This document shows positions 1-13,041 of a stretch of 64,000 nucleotides of DNA, piece after piece. The stretch comes from Periconia sp. R9002. Its lineage: Eukaryota; Ascomycota; Dothideomycetes; Pleosporales; Periconiaceae. The stretch lies in NCBI GenBank assembly GCA_023627715.1, contig JAMAHW010000011.1:310001-374000 (forward strand), in the 5' to 3' direction. Both the position numbers and the translations under genes were made by a program. Position 1 is the stretch's first letter. Each line of letters opens with the position of its first letter. The notes beneath the pieces are model-generated. The model did no database searches and was not told where the DNA came from. It saw nothing but the letters and a program-made list of their open reading frames with translations.

Positions 1-3
1 GAG

Positions 4-3000
4 ATGCACGATACTGATGTAAAATACCGTGCCATATTGTCTTGGCTCCATTACGACGAAACACGGCAACTATCTTTGTACGAATCTATCCACCTACAGG
101 GCTCGAGATACGCTGGTACCTGCGACTGGATTAGAAATCAGGCGACAGTGCGCGCCTGGCTTCAGAAGAATCCCGAACCATCGTTGATATGGCTCCGGGG
201 TAGCCTTGGGATGAGCAAGAGCACTCTATCAGCTGAAATCATCAATCACCTACATTCAACTAGCATGAACGTGGTACATCATTTCTGCGTTCGCTCATAT
301 GCCGAATCAACGAGTTATGATTCCATTTTGAAATCTTTAATAAGTCAATTACTTCGCATCAATGATCAGTTGGTTGCCCACGTATATCACATGTATGTCA
401 ACAAAGAGCCGCTCTCTATACCTAACCTCGAAAACATTTTACAACTACTTGCCATATGTCAGGCGGGGAATCCCTCCGAGGTGCGATACCTCTGGATAGT
501 GCTTGATGGGCTGGATGAGTGCGATGCATCGAAGGTATCTCAAATCTTCAATCTTTTCAAACGTCTCGAGGCCCCAGTTTTCTCACAGCAGAGAATAATC
601 TGCAAAATGATGATTTCAAGTCGATTTTCCGCGGTTTTGGCGGATCATATGCAAGGAGGAGAAGTTGTCAGTCTATATAACGAAAAGGAATCTCTCTGCG
701 AAGCCATTCGAATCTACTCTAGACAACGGTTCCAATCCATGTGGGGTAGCAGAGATGATGATCGGGATCTCGACGGGTTAATAAGCGTGATAGAAAAGAG
801 GTCCGACAGTGAGTCTATATTCCTCCTCTCAGTGGACATTGTGAATTTATACTGTTTGAGCTTCAGAGTGTGCCACATTCGGGCATCTACCGAAAACTGT
901 TCAACTTACATCACAACAGGCATGTTTCTCTATGCTCGTTTTGTCTTGGTAAGTAGGCATCTACAAGCCTCCTCTCATTCTCTTAGATACTCTCACGGTA
1001 TGCATTGTTCTACTTCCATGGGACGCTAATTGCAACCAAATCGTGTAGGATCAGCTGGAGACGGACGTTTTCGACACGCATGAACAATTAGAGATTTCTT
1101 TGTTGCGTAGGATACCTCGAAAACTCGAGGAGCTGTAAGTCTATCTCCACAGTTCTCAAAATTGAGGTGCTCATACTTCCGCCAGCTACAAATCCATCAT
1201 CACTCGATCACTAGCGTTTTCGGATGGTCGGACGGTACGTAAGTCCTAGTGCGAAAATCCGCCTTTGTTAGGAAATATAGCACTTAGGTGATGAGAAAAC
1301 CTATCAGTGATTTAAACAGGCCCATGTTTCCATGGCATTCTCGATGTCACAGCTTCTTCCTTACTCAGTGACTGACAAGACTATGATTGTCTAGAGAAAG
1401 CAAGTCAAATCGGCCTTTAGCTGGATTGCAGTTGCGCATCAGCCTCTCAAGAGATATGAATTGTTATCTGCCGTATCATTTGAAAGAGACTCTCATGTCG
1501 GTAATTCAGAATCAGCATCGATTCTCAAATTCTGTAGCCCTTTTGCAGAAGAGACACGGGATCTTACATGGAATATTGCCCATTCTTCCATGAAAGAGTA
1601 AGTAGCTCTCTACGGTTATGATTCGTCACGAGTTTACTAACGAGTTTTCAAGTTTTTTACTCACATCCGAGTTGGAACTCACTGCATCCCAGGCACATGA
1701 TAAACACGGTATGTATGTCGCCGGTTCATGGACAAAAAAGTCTTGATTGGCTAGAATAAGGCTCTGTCATCTTTCCAAAGTAAAACGGCTTTATCGAAAA
1801 GATTCGGACTCTGTGCATACGAACTAATTAAATTGGTATGTTTCAGGCATCGCTTTGATCAGGTGCTTGATCTCTGGAATTCAGAATCTTCGAGAATGGG
1901 GCTATTTTCCTTCGAGTCGCATCATAGTACATGCTTCGCTTTTGTAAGAGTCACTAGATGTTTGTTTAACTGTATCTTTACTCATGTTACTCTTCATTTA
2001 GTTACGCTGCCGAATACTGGACGGACTACCTTCTCTATGAGGCAGAGACGGGAGGTTCTCTAAATCCATCTTCAACACTTTTCCAATTAGCTGTCGAGCT
2101 AGCCAATCAACTTGAGCGGGAACCTGCGCCGGATCTAGGCTTATACCGTATCGATGATATGGCGGAGGACTTCGATCGATTTCAAGTTTTCGAGCGGTAT
2201 CCCATTTTACGGAAGCACATCATACAATCGCGCAAAGGTCGATCTCTAGAGCGTCTTCACTTCAATTTACAGCAGTATTCTGGTTTGTTACAGCCTTCTG
2301 CGTTCCTACAAATATCATCTAACAGCACTCATCCAGATCCAGCAATTCGCACGACCACAAGGCTCGATCATATTTCTCGAATGCTTGAAACATTGGAGGA
2401 CTCCATTTCGTTGGTGCTGGGCGCTCGACCTGGGCTGGACCACTCTTCCGAACAGCTGCAAGTTTTTAAAGTCCAGTATCAGACTTGTGCGTACACCTGC
2501 CGCCTTCGCGGCTGCCCTCGAACCACAATAGGCTTTGAAACTCCCGAGCTTCGGTACGAGCATGAGATGAGCCATGTTAGAGAGGCAGATCACTCATCTT
2601 TTCGGTCATTGACAGCTGTACAGCTGACGAACTCTGAATCGGAAACGAAAGTGGAATCTTATCCGAACTCCTATCTAAAAATGACCGAAGGCCCGAGCTC
2701 TCAGCAGCCGGAACCGCAGTACAACGATGTTGCGTCTGTAGTCTCCGATGATTTTGATATTCAGTCGCAAGCACTATCAGCAAGAGATCAGCTAGAAATT
2801 CTTGCCGTGCGACAGTTCACCGATTTTTTGGCCCAACTACCTGCGATTTACCATCTCCACGACAATGTTCTTTCCAAGATTGGCGAGAATCGTTTTGTGG
2901 AGAACTACCGCAGAATACTCAAATCTTACTATCGAAATCTGCAGCGGGAGGCACGAGCAAAGGTCGAAAAAGAGGCCATTCGCATACTTCGAAGACGGTT

Positions 3001-4756
3001 GAACCGGTCCACAATCGCGGTTGGAATCATGAATCATATTCAATCTGCCGGTGAGCCTACAGAGAAAGATTTGGATCAACATGTGCAGCAGTCTCATGAT
3101 AGCGCCTACCTGGAGAATTGGCTATCCGAAATCGTACCGGGCCCTTCCAATGACAATTTTGATGACAAAGAAAAGGTGCGGGGTTGGCAAATCTCAAAAG
3201 ATATGCTCGATCCAGTTCAAGCACCCTACGCTACAGGCAGCGACACGGAAACTGATAGCGACATGGAAGATATTGTGGAAACGGAATTTCCCCACATAGA
3301 CCATGTCAAGCTATTCTTTCAGCGTGGCCTTCCATTCCAAACGCTGATGCTGGATCTCAGGCTGCTACCTTTGCCTGTTTCACTCCGAGAAGTAGTTGAA
3401 TCCGTCCCAAAAACGTCGATAACGCTGTCTTCCATCTCCACTAAGGACCAAACAATACTGAACAGATTGAAGGGTTACATAGAAGATTACACAGGGCTGG
3501 TGTGGGATTGGTGGCCTCTGGCTCCAAGATTGCATCCCCTACGTCCTGATCAACATCGGCTTCAATGGAAGGTGAGGATCTAAATGTTTTTTGACATTCT
3601 CCAGTGACTAAGATCTACAGATTTTCGGACACCAAATGCACAAAAGCATATCCGTCAAAGATGCAAAAGCAATACAAGAGCTCCTTACCCAGATGCCCGA
3701 TCATCCTTCTAACTGCCATTGCTGTCAAGAGCCTGTACAACGCATCACCTGGAAATCACTGGCTTTGTCATGTATATCTAGCTGGAGGAAATATGTCCGG
3801 GATAGGTCACCGCAACAACCAACCCAGCTATCCACGGCTGGGCAGCGCTATACGCCGGCGGCAGCAGCCTCAACTAGTCCTTCAGCATCAGCAAACCCAC
3901 AAGGAACCGCGACGACACCATCCATGACCCCCAATAACACGACATACACCCGAAGTCAAAATGCACCACCTCCCTCCAACCCCAATCAGCTCCGTTCGAA
4001 GTGGGTTTTGTTTGGCGTCCAAGGCTCCAGGTGGTCTTTAGAATTAGAACACGTTGAAATACATCACCTAGTGACAGATCCCAGATTCTTCCAAGCGCTC
4101 ATCGAGGCGCACAAAAGACATCGAGGCTGGGTCAAGATGTACCTTTCTCCATTCCGCTTCCAGTTCTGCAGATTCGTTAAAGTAAGCCACCTCCACCGAC
4201 CCCCCAATTTCCAAATCCTTTGAACGGCACGATTTCTGAGTCTAACATTTCCCAGTTTGGAAAATTCGATGCCAACCGTGTCCTCTCACGAGGTGAAGAT
4301 CTTCCAGACGATCCAACCCATGCCCATGACTACGAATACGACCCCCGCCCCGCGAAGAACCCACCCATCGAGCCCGCCGACTTCGCCATCTGCCTCAACG
4401 CTTGCACATCCCCATGCCTTCGACCACTTCTCAACCCGTGGCACGACTGCATTCGGCTCCGCGCAAAATCCGACAAGCTTCGCCGTATCCCCAAGAAGAA
4501 GAGTCTCTTTGAGGTGGACTCGGACGATACGGAGATAGTGGCCTGGGGACTAGAAGCCAATTACGCCATGTCGTTCGCAATACTTGCTGTGTACCACGCT
4601 ATTCCTATTTGTGCAGCGTTTGGCTTCTGGGTGTATTGGCTGGTGGTGCATCCTGGGGATTGGCAGAACGCATCGGTTCCTAGTCTTACTGTGTTAGCGC
4701 TTCTTGCCGTATTCTGGATACCTTTCGGGAAACAGTTCAGCATACAGCCCCCATAG
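4..4756 (+). CDS. NACHT-domain STAND protein with zinc-finger-like segment and C-terminal membrane helices (5' end probably outside window)
   Basis: Proposed exons 4-808, 920-948, 1049-1134, 1186-1234, 1395-1597, 1653-1708, 1847-1943, 2002-3571, 3621-4181 and 4256-4756 join in phase to 1,318 codons. All introns are GT-AG. The N-terminus starts in the linker typical of fungal NACHT proteins (GTCDWIR, then RAWLQ). The P-loop follows (GSLGMSKSTLS, near residues 66-76), then Walker B (LWIVLDGLDECD) and sensor-1-like MISSR. A winged-helix-like part contains WIAVAHQPLKRYELLSAVS and MKDFLLTS. A C2H2-like segment (CAYTCRLRGC...HEMSH, about 150 codons after the 2.0 kb splice) follows, then a Pro/Ser/Thr-rich stretch. 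Two hydrophobic helices near the C-terminus flank HPGDWQNASVP. STAND proteins of this type are ATP-driven switches in fungal non-self recognition; the trigger here is unknown. The P-loop has Ser where Gly usually precedes the Lys. Any N-terminal effector domain probably lies upstream of the window. Confidence 0.8.
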
Positions 4757-6688
4757 GATAGTTCAAAATTTCAGGATATAGTCTAACGCCGCAGTGTAAT
4801 TGCTCTCATTATCGACACCAATAAAGAGTCACATATCGTCGTCACTGTTGCGCACAATGTGAATCTTCTGACACGTCATACCGATATATAAAAGTTATGC
4901 ATCAATAGGGGTTTGTCTAGCTACCATGTTGATAGCGGAATGTAACCATGCGCAAGACTGCTACGTGTAGGCTTGTCGCCTATTTGTTGACTCACAACAT
5001 TGTCCTACAGTTGGTGATGGCATATCCTTTCCTCTATTTCCAATCAGCGTGTTCGAAGAATCAGCCCTAACTTCATCACCAACTAGAATAAGAAGTGATA
5101 GTCATGCACATTGGCGGCACCACCCGACGCACTCGCACAGAAGGCATCGCATGCTTCCATACTTACAACTACTTCCGGATAGGCAAGATGCAACAGGACA
5201 ATCATGATACTGTCCTCATCGATTATTTCCCAAAAATCACACCGATAGTATGAATGTAGATCCACGAAAAAGCACTGGCATCGTATGATTACACTGCGTA
5301 CACCATGTTTCGTGTTTTGCGTAGACTAGACCCAACGCAGCACCCGTCCACGTAATTCATGTTACATTCCGCGTAGAAACAGTAGAGAAAGCGGGTGAGT
5401 ATTTCACATGAAGGAAGTTGGCCCACTAGAATGAGCATGTGAGTAGTCAATGACTTCTCAATGGGGGAGCGCTTGGGCTCGAATGGCCATCACACACGGC
5501 ACAGTTCCTCTTTCCAACACACCCACTAACTTTCCGTTGGCTCATTTCACCATCACGCCCGATACTTGCGCCATGAATGAGGCGCCGAAGGCTTTGATCA
5601 TTCACTCAAAAATATTCGGTAGTTACACTCAATCTTACACGTGTTACAAAATCGTCACACGGGCATCAGCAGCTGAGCCCTTACCACGTCCACCTCAACC
5701 CAACCCCTCCATATTTTCATGTATAAATACCACCACCTTTTCCACATTACAATGTTCTCATCATCATCAATTTGTCAACGCCTCTTCTCAGTTGTTTTGT
5801 CTGGGCGTCGGAGCCGTCGCGGGGAGGACCTGCGATCCCGTAGCGGCACCCGCTACGATAGCCATGATCGCATCGTCAAAGTCTTCAAAGAAAAACCCTC
5901 CATAAGTCGAGGTAGACATAGCATCGATCGTCCTTCTATGGGAAAATATGCACCCAGCAATGTTTCGCCGCGATCTTCGGGCGCCAATGTTCCGTCATGG
6001 AAATAGTCTGGGTAGTACTTTTAGTACTATTGATTTGTCCCAGCTATGATAGGTATTTTGTTCCCGCTTCTTCACAGACAGGGAGAAGTTTTGTTCCGTC
6101 AGATCCAACCAATGCGTCCTCTCTTGGAAAGAATTTGTTTTTGACTTTATCTGTCAAATTTCCACTGGAGGCAAATGAATTCAGGCTCTGTCCCGGCATC
6201 AATCAGTAGTCCCGGACACGAAGAGTCCATCTGGCGACGGGAGGCAAGGATACTGTGGAGTATGTCCAGGTTAGTATCAACACCTCACAACCCTTCATCT
6301 TTACTGTACTGGTAGCTGATTCCTCAAACCTAGGCATTATATGTGTTGCTTTCGGAAAGGCAACTTCCTCGCCTGACTTGAGGGAAAATATGTGTTGCGT
6401 GCGTTCAACAAAAGCAACATTCCTCATCCCTCCCAGTTTTGGAGTTCGAATGTCCCTGGCGGATTGCTCGCGAGGTCGAAAATATGTTAACCTCCAGCTG
6501 TCGTCAGCCTTTGGAGCCTCCACTCTCCCCGCGGCCTTCAGAACCTCCATGCCGAGGAGTCCCCGATCGCACATCGGGATATCAAGCCCAGCCGGGATCT
6601 TTGGAAACCGCCACCAAATTCAGTTTTTGCCGCCTGTTCGAGATGCTGGAGCACCTGATGATGATTTGTGTGGCTTTTTTCTAGGTGC

Positions 6689-6830
6689 CTTCACACCGGT
6701 GTATGTCTGTGTCTTTTTGCCGGTGTCCTTCATGCCTCATGAGGGAGTGTCTTCACACCGGTGTCCCTCATGGGGCGTGGCTTCACACCGGTGTCCTTCA
6801 TGCCTATGAGGGGAGTATCCGTGACTCTCG
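6689..6830. repeat. Short tandem repeat built on the palindrome ACACCGGTGT
   Basis: The core CTTCACACCGGTGT occurs at 6689-6702, 6751-6764 and 6781-6794. A partial copy (CCGGTGTCCTTCATGCC) begins near 6720. Copies are followed by variants of CCTTCATGCCTCATGAGGG. The core contains the perfect 10-bp palindrome ACACCGGTGT. Spacing is irregular, so the copies are partly degenerate. Confidence 0.7.
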
Positions 6831-6871
6831 TAGATCATGAGGGGAGGATGAGTACGGCGGCCAACCCATGA

Positions 6872-7004
6872 TTTGGCGAAGTCCGAACAGTCTTATTATG
6901 TCGGCTGTCGGTGGCGAGTTGCTGACCAGCAAAAAATCAAAAAAGTGGCACTGCGGTTAGCTGAATGTCTTTGCGAAGTCCGAGCAGTCCTACTATGCCG
7001 GCAG
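6872..7004 (+). repeat. Diverged direct repeat pair
   Basis: Two copies of about 36 bp lie at roughly 6872-6907 and 6969-7004. Both begin TTGGCGAAGTCCG or TTGCGAAGTCCG. They differ mostly by transitions (A/G once, T/C three times), with a few other changes. Confidence 0.6.
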
Positions 7005-10000
7005 TGCTGAGCTGGTTGCACCCACTCCATTTTGTGAGCGGTTTCCAACCCAAAATATGTTTTGTCCTCGGTTTCCCCAGCTTCCTACTCTTGTTGTCTT
7101 TCGCGGGTTTCTGATCGAAAAAAATATGTCGGAACGGTGATCAGACCCACAATTTGGCGAAAATCCCAACAAGATCCCACGTCCGCGGTTTTTGGTCTCT
7201 GGGTCCCACCATTTGGGATCTGTTTGCTGGCGGGTTGCTGATTACCCGGAAATTTGTGGACGGTAATCAGCTCAAATACGTCGATGCCTCAACAGATCCA
7301 TGAGACCGCCGTGAGGAAACGCACCAGCCACTCCTTCCAGATATGAACTGCACCGTAATGATTTGTGAGCGGTGTGGTTGGGTGGCATGTGGGAAGCGTT
7401 GTAGAGAAGTCTGCTTGGGCCGCTCTCAGCATGATGATGAGGAAGTCTACAAGACGGAGATATTTCCGGTACTGAATGACTTCCTCCCACATTATTTTCC
7501 GAGGATCCTGATTTCCATGTCAAGGGATCCTTTGTGGAAGAGAAGAAGATATTTGAGGTCGAATCAACATGAGACTACACGTCATGTCTGAGGTTGCGTG
7601 CCGCGCTAAATGAGTCGAGAGGATGCCAAATCCCATGTATGTTTGTGAAATCGAGACGCCTCACCATAAGTTTTTTCTCTGAGGCGACATGATGGGTGCA
7701 ATATAGGTGCTGCACCCATCATCTTACGAGGGATTTGACTCTGTCGGCGATGTATACGTTTTGGATTGGGTAGATGACGGAGATGATCCTGCATTTGTCG
7801 GAACCGTGTTCTTTACCACTACGTCTTCTTCTGATGAAATCTGGGTTCAACACGCATTACCTGGGAAGGATTGACCTGACTGGCTCTATATATTGAAGGG
7901 GAAGTTTTCGCCACCCTCGAGCCAACATTTGAAGTCGGTGCAAATCAGTGGAGCGTCGCACCAGCAGCTCCTGCACCCATCACATATGGAGGAGAGACTT
8001 TTGCCATCCAGAATCTGATGTCTGTGCAGCATGGCCATTTGTAAGTAGGGTTTTGAGGCGATGATGATGATGATTTATTTTGTTCGGTACGACGACTACA
8101 TCATCCCTCCTTTGTCGAAATTTGTTCTCAAGGAAGAATATTTGTACCGCCTTCCTTATGGAGAGCCGTCCTACCCGATATGTGAGCAAACTCCCCTTAT
8201 ACCAAGATCTCTCAGGGCGGATTGTTTGTACGGCGAGAGTCGACTAATGTGTGAGCGTCCGGAGCGAGACTTCCGACATACCTATTTCGCGGCAAAGGAG
8301 TACAAGGCCCAGTGCAAGGTAGAAGGAGATCTTAGTCAAATAAGTGTCAAAAACTGAGAATATCCACGACTATGAGGTTTCTTTGGATACAGATATCTCA
8401 TTTTCCAGTCAAAGCTACATTACTGTGGCGACAGTTGCTCTTGGAGCCGACGTGTGCACAACAACCACAATCCGTATCCCTCCTTAAATATGTGGGAGAA
8501 CGTCTTCCTTTTCAAACATGTGGAAGGAATTTATGTTTTGGGGATGATTTGTCTTCTTGGGGCCGTGATTTGTTTTTGTCGGCATTTCATTTCTCGCAGG
8601 ATGTGTTCCCTTCCTCCTCCTCTCAAATGCGGAGGGCAACAAATCACATTTTGTTCCAGGGTGAAGAACTCCAATCAAATTTGTCTGGGTGCGGATTCCT
8701 GCTGTCAAATATGTCTCGGCAGGAGACGCCCCCTCCTTATGTCGACTGTTGTGTACCATTGTTGTGGTGTGGAGAGATTTGTGAGATTTGTTTGTGTGAG
8801 AGCGCGGCAACGCCATTTCTCCTCCCAATGATACACCGTATTCTATTGCGGTGAAGAAGGAGTTGAGAAGATTAGTGTTGGTTTAGGTTGTTTCCGACGT
8901 GGGATTGATGGTGCGTGCTGTCTTCTTCTCGCGTTGCCCACTACCATGTCATTCCTCCTCCCTAACAAGACAGCAAAACCCCGTATCGCTGCGGTGAGGA
9001 GAGATGTAAAGAAATTTGTCTGTTGTCAAACAGTGCGCACCCCCGAAGGACATGACAAGTCCTTCCACAGATAATGGCTCGTTCGGGGTGTCTATCCAGC
9101 CCACATGTTCTGCAGTCAGCTGTCCTTTACGACATGTACTTCCCACAAACACCCAGGCGGCAATGTTCCATCAATTTGTTTCGCGTCCGGCGTGGGACTC
9201 TCCTGTCAGCGCGATGGATGACCTTGTTCTCTCCTCAACGTGCGAGCCTTCCAACTCGACGCCACATGGAAAGATTTGAAGAAGATTTGTTTTGACGATT
9301 ACGTGTGTCGTAATGGGGTCCTGTTTTGGCTATACAATCCCTTCCTATTGAGAACTCTTCTCAATTTTGTACCCAACGCGTCCCGAGGACATGATAGGTA
9401 TGGCGTGGGGTATCAAGGCATCACAAGTGGAATCAGTGCGTCTTTGATAAGCTCTATTTTTCGTTTGCATGATTACCACCTATTTCGTTTTGTCTCCTTA
9501 AGAAAGAGAAGATTGAGGAGATAAATATCTAGTTTGAAGATCTTTAACATTTCTGTATCGGGGGTTTTAGGGGGGTGTGACGAAGATGCGATTCGCACCA
9601 TCAGCCTCCACCCAATGTGTCTTCGGGGTCGAATTAGCAGAGATTTGTGACAGAGGGGGGGGGGAAGAGGGACGAGGAGAACGCTTGGCGAATATGCTGC
9701 TACGGCAGAGAAGACCGTGGAAGACTTGCTTCGTTACAAGGATATATGTACATATGTCCAGGACACCCACATCGCCCTACTACATGCCCTTTGAGTATCC
9801 GGAGATAATCCGACGCATTCTCCCCGGCACCAGTACGAACCAACTATGTTGTGTGTGCGCGAAACTCCCCAATTACGGCCTGTATTATGACTCGTATATT
9901 ATGTCTTGGATCATGTAATAAGAAATTAGTATAGGAGAAACAGAGGGGGGGAGGGGGTTTTTAAGCAATATGTTATCGTTTTTAGGAAGATATGTACCAA

Positions 10001-10198
10001 CATTGAAATTTGTTATCAAGGGCCATGGGTGTGATATGGGTATCAGTATCCAACACAGCAAAACCCAGACACAGACACGACTTGCCCCTCCGACTTCTAC
10101 TTCACTTCGAGGTACCCAGACCACGCATCACATCACATCACATGATCCTGCCGGAGCCGGATCATCTAAAAATTAGTAAGGACTCTTTTACAGAGCTA

Positions 10199-10220
10199 TT
10201 TTTTTTTTTTTTTTTTTTTT
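10199..10220. repeat. Homopolymer T tract (about 22 bases)
   Basis: An uninterrupted run of T is followed by GAAAAAATATGTG. A transcribed poly(A) tail inserted in reverse is possible, but no retroelement body was recognised beside it. Confidence 0.85.
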
Positions 10221-10744
10221 GAAAAAATATGTGCAGATGTATGGGGTTAGCAACGTGTTGACAAAATTTACGATTGGAAAGTTATGGATATAAGATATTT
10301 TGGGCATGGAAACATACATGCATTACATACATATAAGAAACATACCGCTTCTTTCAAAAAAAAAAACATAACCAAATTTGATTTGAATTAACATCGTTCC
10401 CTGGTATCAGCAACTTCAATCGCAACGTTTCTCAACTTCCAACAACCCATGTAACTCGCTTATTATCACCCTCTTTACATATAAACACAACTTTTCCAAA
10501 GGACGAGATCATTTGAAGTTTTTTGTAATATATGTATCTAGATGAGTTCGAATACATGGAAGAATTATATTTTCAGACACCAGCACACTAGTCACACATC
10601 ACGCTCCGCTTCCACGTACACCCTTGATGTACTACATAATCTTCTTCACAAATACGTCCACGACATTACATTAAACCCCCGAAACCAAACCTATTCAAAT
10701 ATCTCTAAATTACTTTATAAGTTCTGAAACTACCATCGATACCT

Positions 10745-10785
<41 letters not shown>

Positions 10786-10794
10786 CCTAGGTAT
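10745..10794. repeat. Compound (AC)n-(AT)n microsatellite
   Basis: About eleven AC units run directly into about fifteen AT units. The tract lies in the 3' flank of the minus-strand GMC oxidoreductase. Confidence 0.9.
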
Positions 10795-11054
10795 ATACCC
10801 AACCACCAATACTAGTATCAATACCAGCCCCACCCTACTAAAGCTTCCTATCACACGCAAGAAAAGCGGTTTTGGATGTATTCGTTCAATGTGTTCGGTG
10901 GGGAAGGTTGAAGATAAGGGGGACAACCCGGGGTTTCGCATTTAGAGGCATGGACGGAAAAAAGCATCTCTCAATCACTCGGATCAATCATCGATGAAAA
11001 TGTACCTACCGACCTATCTAGATCTCTACCAACCATCACACAAATCCCAACCCC

Positions 11055-13041
11055 TCAAACCCCACACACACCTTCTTTAACAGCATCCTCCACAACCATC
11101 CCACTAGCCAACTGACTCACCATAAACGTACTCACGACCGGAAACACCCCCGGTGTCCGCGGGAAAACACTCGCATCGACGACCCGCAACGCACTCACGC
11201 CCCGCACTCGAAACCGGCCGTCCAGCACCGCGTTCACATCCCCATCCTTCCCAATCGCCGCTGTGGAAGTAGGGTGGTGTCCGAACGTCTGTCCTATAAT
11301 CCATTCCTCGTCGGCTGCGCCGCACGAACCGTGTGCATCCGGGCCGAGGGGACACGGGGGCTCGGTTGTGGTGATGCTGATGTTGTTGGAGGGGGAGGTC
11401 GAAGCGGTGGCGTAGATGGAGCGGGCCCACGCGATGGTGTCTTTCATAGCGCTGATGTCGATGTCGGAGCCTTCAGCGTAGAGGTTGAAGTTGATCTCAG
11501 GCACGTCTTGCGGGTTAGCAGATGTCAATCTGACATACCCCTTTGTGTTCTGAGGTTTCGCTTTCACCATGCTGATGCCGTAGGTTCCCGGGGGGTCAGT
11601 AGGGAGGGAGGGGTTCGTCTGGTTGGACGGCCAGAAGCCGCGGAAGGCGAAGGAGGTGCCTTGCATGATGAACATGTCGCGTTCGGTGTCGGGGGAAAAA
11701 GGGGTGCGGCGCATGAGGAAGGCTTGGGTGAAGGTGGGGTTGGAGGTGTTGAAATTTGCGATTATTGGCATCTCCTGATTGTCCTGCATGTTGTTGCCGA
11801 CGCCGGGGGAGTCGACGATGAGGGGGATGTTGAAGTGGGAAAGTTGGTCTCGGGGGCCGATGCCGCTGAGCATGAGGAGTTGGGGCGTGTTGAAGGTGCC
11901 GCCGGAGAGGATGACTTCTTTGCGGGCGAGGGCGGTGTGGAGGGTGGTGGTGGTGGTGTTGGGGGAAGGGGTGAAGCGGGCGTCGGCTTTGTAGAGGGAT
12001 TGGCCGCGGAGGTAGTGGATGCCTGTTGCGCGTGGTTTGTTGTTGTTGCCGCAGGTGGTGGTGGTGTTGGTGAAGAGGACTTTGGTGGCAAGGCTGTTGG
12101 TGCTGAGGGTCAAGGGGAATTTGCCGTCTAACGTGCTCTGGATGTAGTCGCGGGAACTGTAGCGGTCGCCGTTTGCTTTTTGGTGGAATGGTAAGCCGAA
12201 TATGCCGGTGGTCCAGTCGCGCTTGGGGTCGAGGTAGTTGGCGTCTGAGGCCATCCGAGCTAGGATATCGCTTTCGGCGGTCGAGGAGGAGAGGTTTTGG
12301 GCGACGGCTTGGACGATGCTGAGCATGGGTTGCGAAAGGGATTGGGCTGGGCTCATGTTGGTTTCGAAGTAGCCGTCGAAGCCGTGGCCTGGGGTTCCTT
12401 TGGGGAGATAGTGAGCTTTTTCGATGCGCTCGAAGATGCGGCGCATGTTTTCGGCGCTACATATAGAAATTTAGTGAACTTGAATTCCTTTTTACACAAG
12501 GCCGAACTTTACCTCCACGATGCCTCACCCGTGAGATTCCGAATATAATCCCAATCCGAATCAGGAGGTAGCCATCTGTCAAGCATCAACAACCCTATCC
12601 CTCTACTCACAAACCAGCTCTGGAAAATACCCACGTGCACATAGCATTAATCATACTCGACCCACCCACCGAACTTCCCCTCGGATAATACACTCCCAAA
12701 TACTCACTTCCCTCGGGGGGCTCACTATCCCCAGCACCGACCCAATACCGCCCCTCTTTCGTCTTCCACGTAAGGTGCTTATTCATCTTATTCCTCTTCT
12801 CATCCTCATAGTGCTTTACGAAGAAATCCCACGTGATCTGCGGCGGGTACTGCAGGGAATCGCCCTGGGTGGAAAAGTCGCCAGCTTCAATGAGCAGAAC
12901 GGAGTAGTTTGCGCGCGCCAGGTTCGAGGCAAGCGGGCCGCCTCCAGGTCCGGAGCCAACTACGATGTAGTCGTATGTATCTTGCGACAGGGCGGGCGCG
13001 AGGAGGGGCAAGAGGGCCACAAAGCGAGAGAAGAAAGCCAT
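11055..13041 (-). CDS. Secreted GMC-family FAD oxidoreductase
   Basis: Exons on the minus strand are 12635-13041, 12513-12575 and 11055-12456. All introns are GT-AG and joins are in phase. The start at 13041 gives a clean signal peptide (MAFFSRFVALLPLLAPALS). The alternative ATG at 13059 adds six residues. The FAD-binding dinucleotide motif DYIVVGSGPGGGPLASNLA follows, with the GMC signatures YPRGSSVGGSSMINAM and SGGTFNTPQLLMLSGIGP. The C-terminal catalytic region has FGHHPTSTAAIG and VVDASVFPRTPGVFPVVS. The family oxidises alcohols or sugars with FAD and passes electrons to O2 or quinones. The substrate cannot be read from sequence. The second active-site His/Asn found in aryl-alcohol and glucose oxidases is not obvious in the PGVFPVVS region. 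An extracellular role is inferred from the signal peptide. Confidence 0.9.

Larger units (their letters stand above)
4757..11054. other. Gene-poor accessory stretch without a supportable coding gene
   Basis: Open frames here reach at most about 184 codons. They overlap in several frames, show no conserved motif and cannot be linked by sensible splice sites. The stretch holds short tandem repeats near 6.7 kb, a diverged direct repeat at 6.9-7.0 kb, a strongly strand-biased ATTTGT word from about 6.0 to 10.1 kb, a 22-base T tract near 10.2 kb and a CA/TA microsatellite near 10.76 kb. It may be a decayed mobile element, but no transposase or reverse-transcriptase motif was recognised. Confidence 0.6.

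Noticed and set aside
5450..6209. Two or three short plus-strand genes
   Set aside because: Frames overlap in different phases, carry no motif and cannot be spliced together. Composition is like the flanking noncoding DNA.
8372..8854. Cys-rich membrane protein frames on the plus strand
   Set aside because: The apparent Ile-Cys repeats come from the repeated ATTTGT word, and the frames overlap each other.
10199..10220. Poly(T) as the tail of a LINE-like insertion
   Set aside because: No reverse-transcriptase or endonuclease motif and no target-site duplication were found nearby.
11274..12131. 285-codon Gly/Val-rich plus-strand frame
   Set aside because: It is the antisense shadow of the GC-rich GMC oxidoreductase gene.
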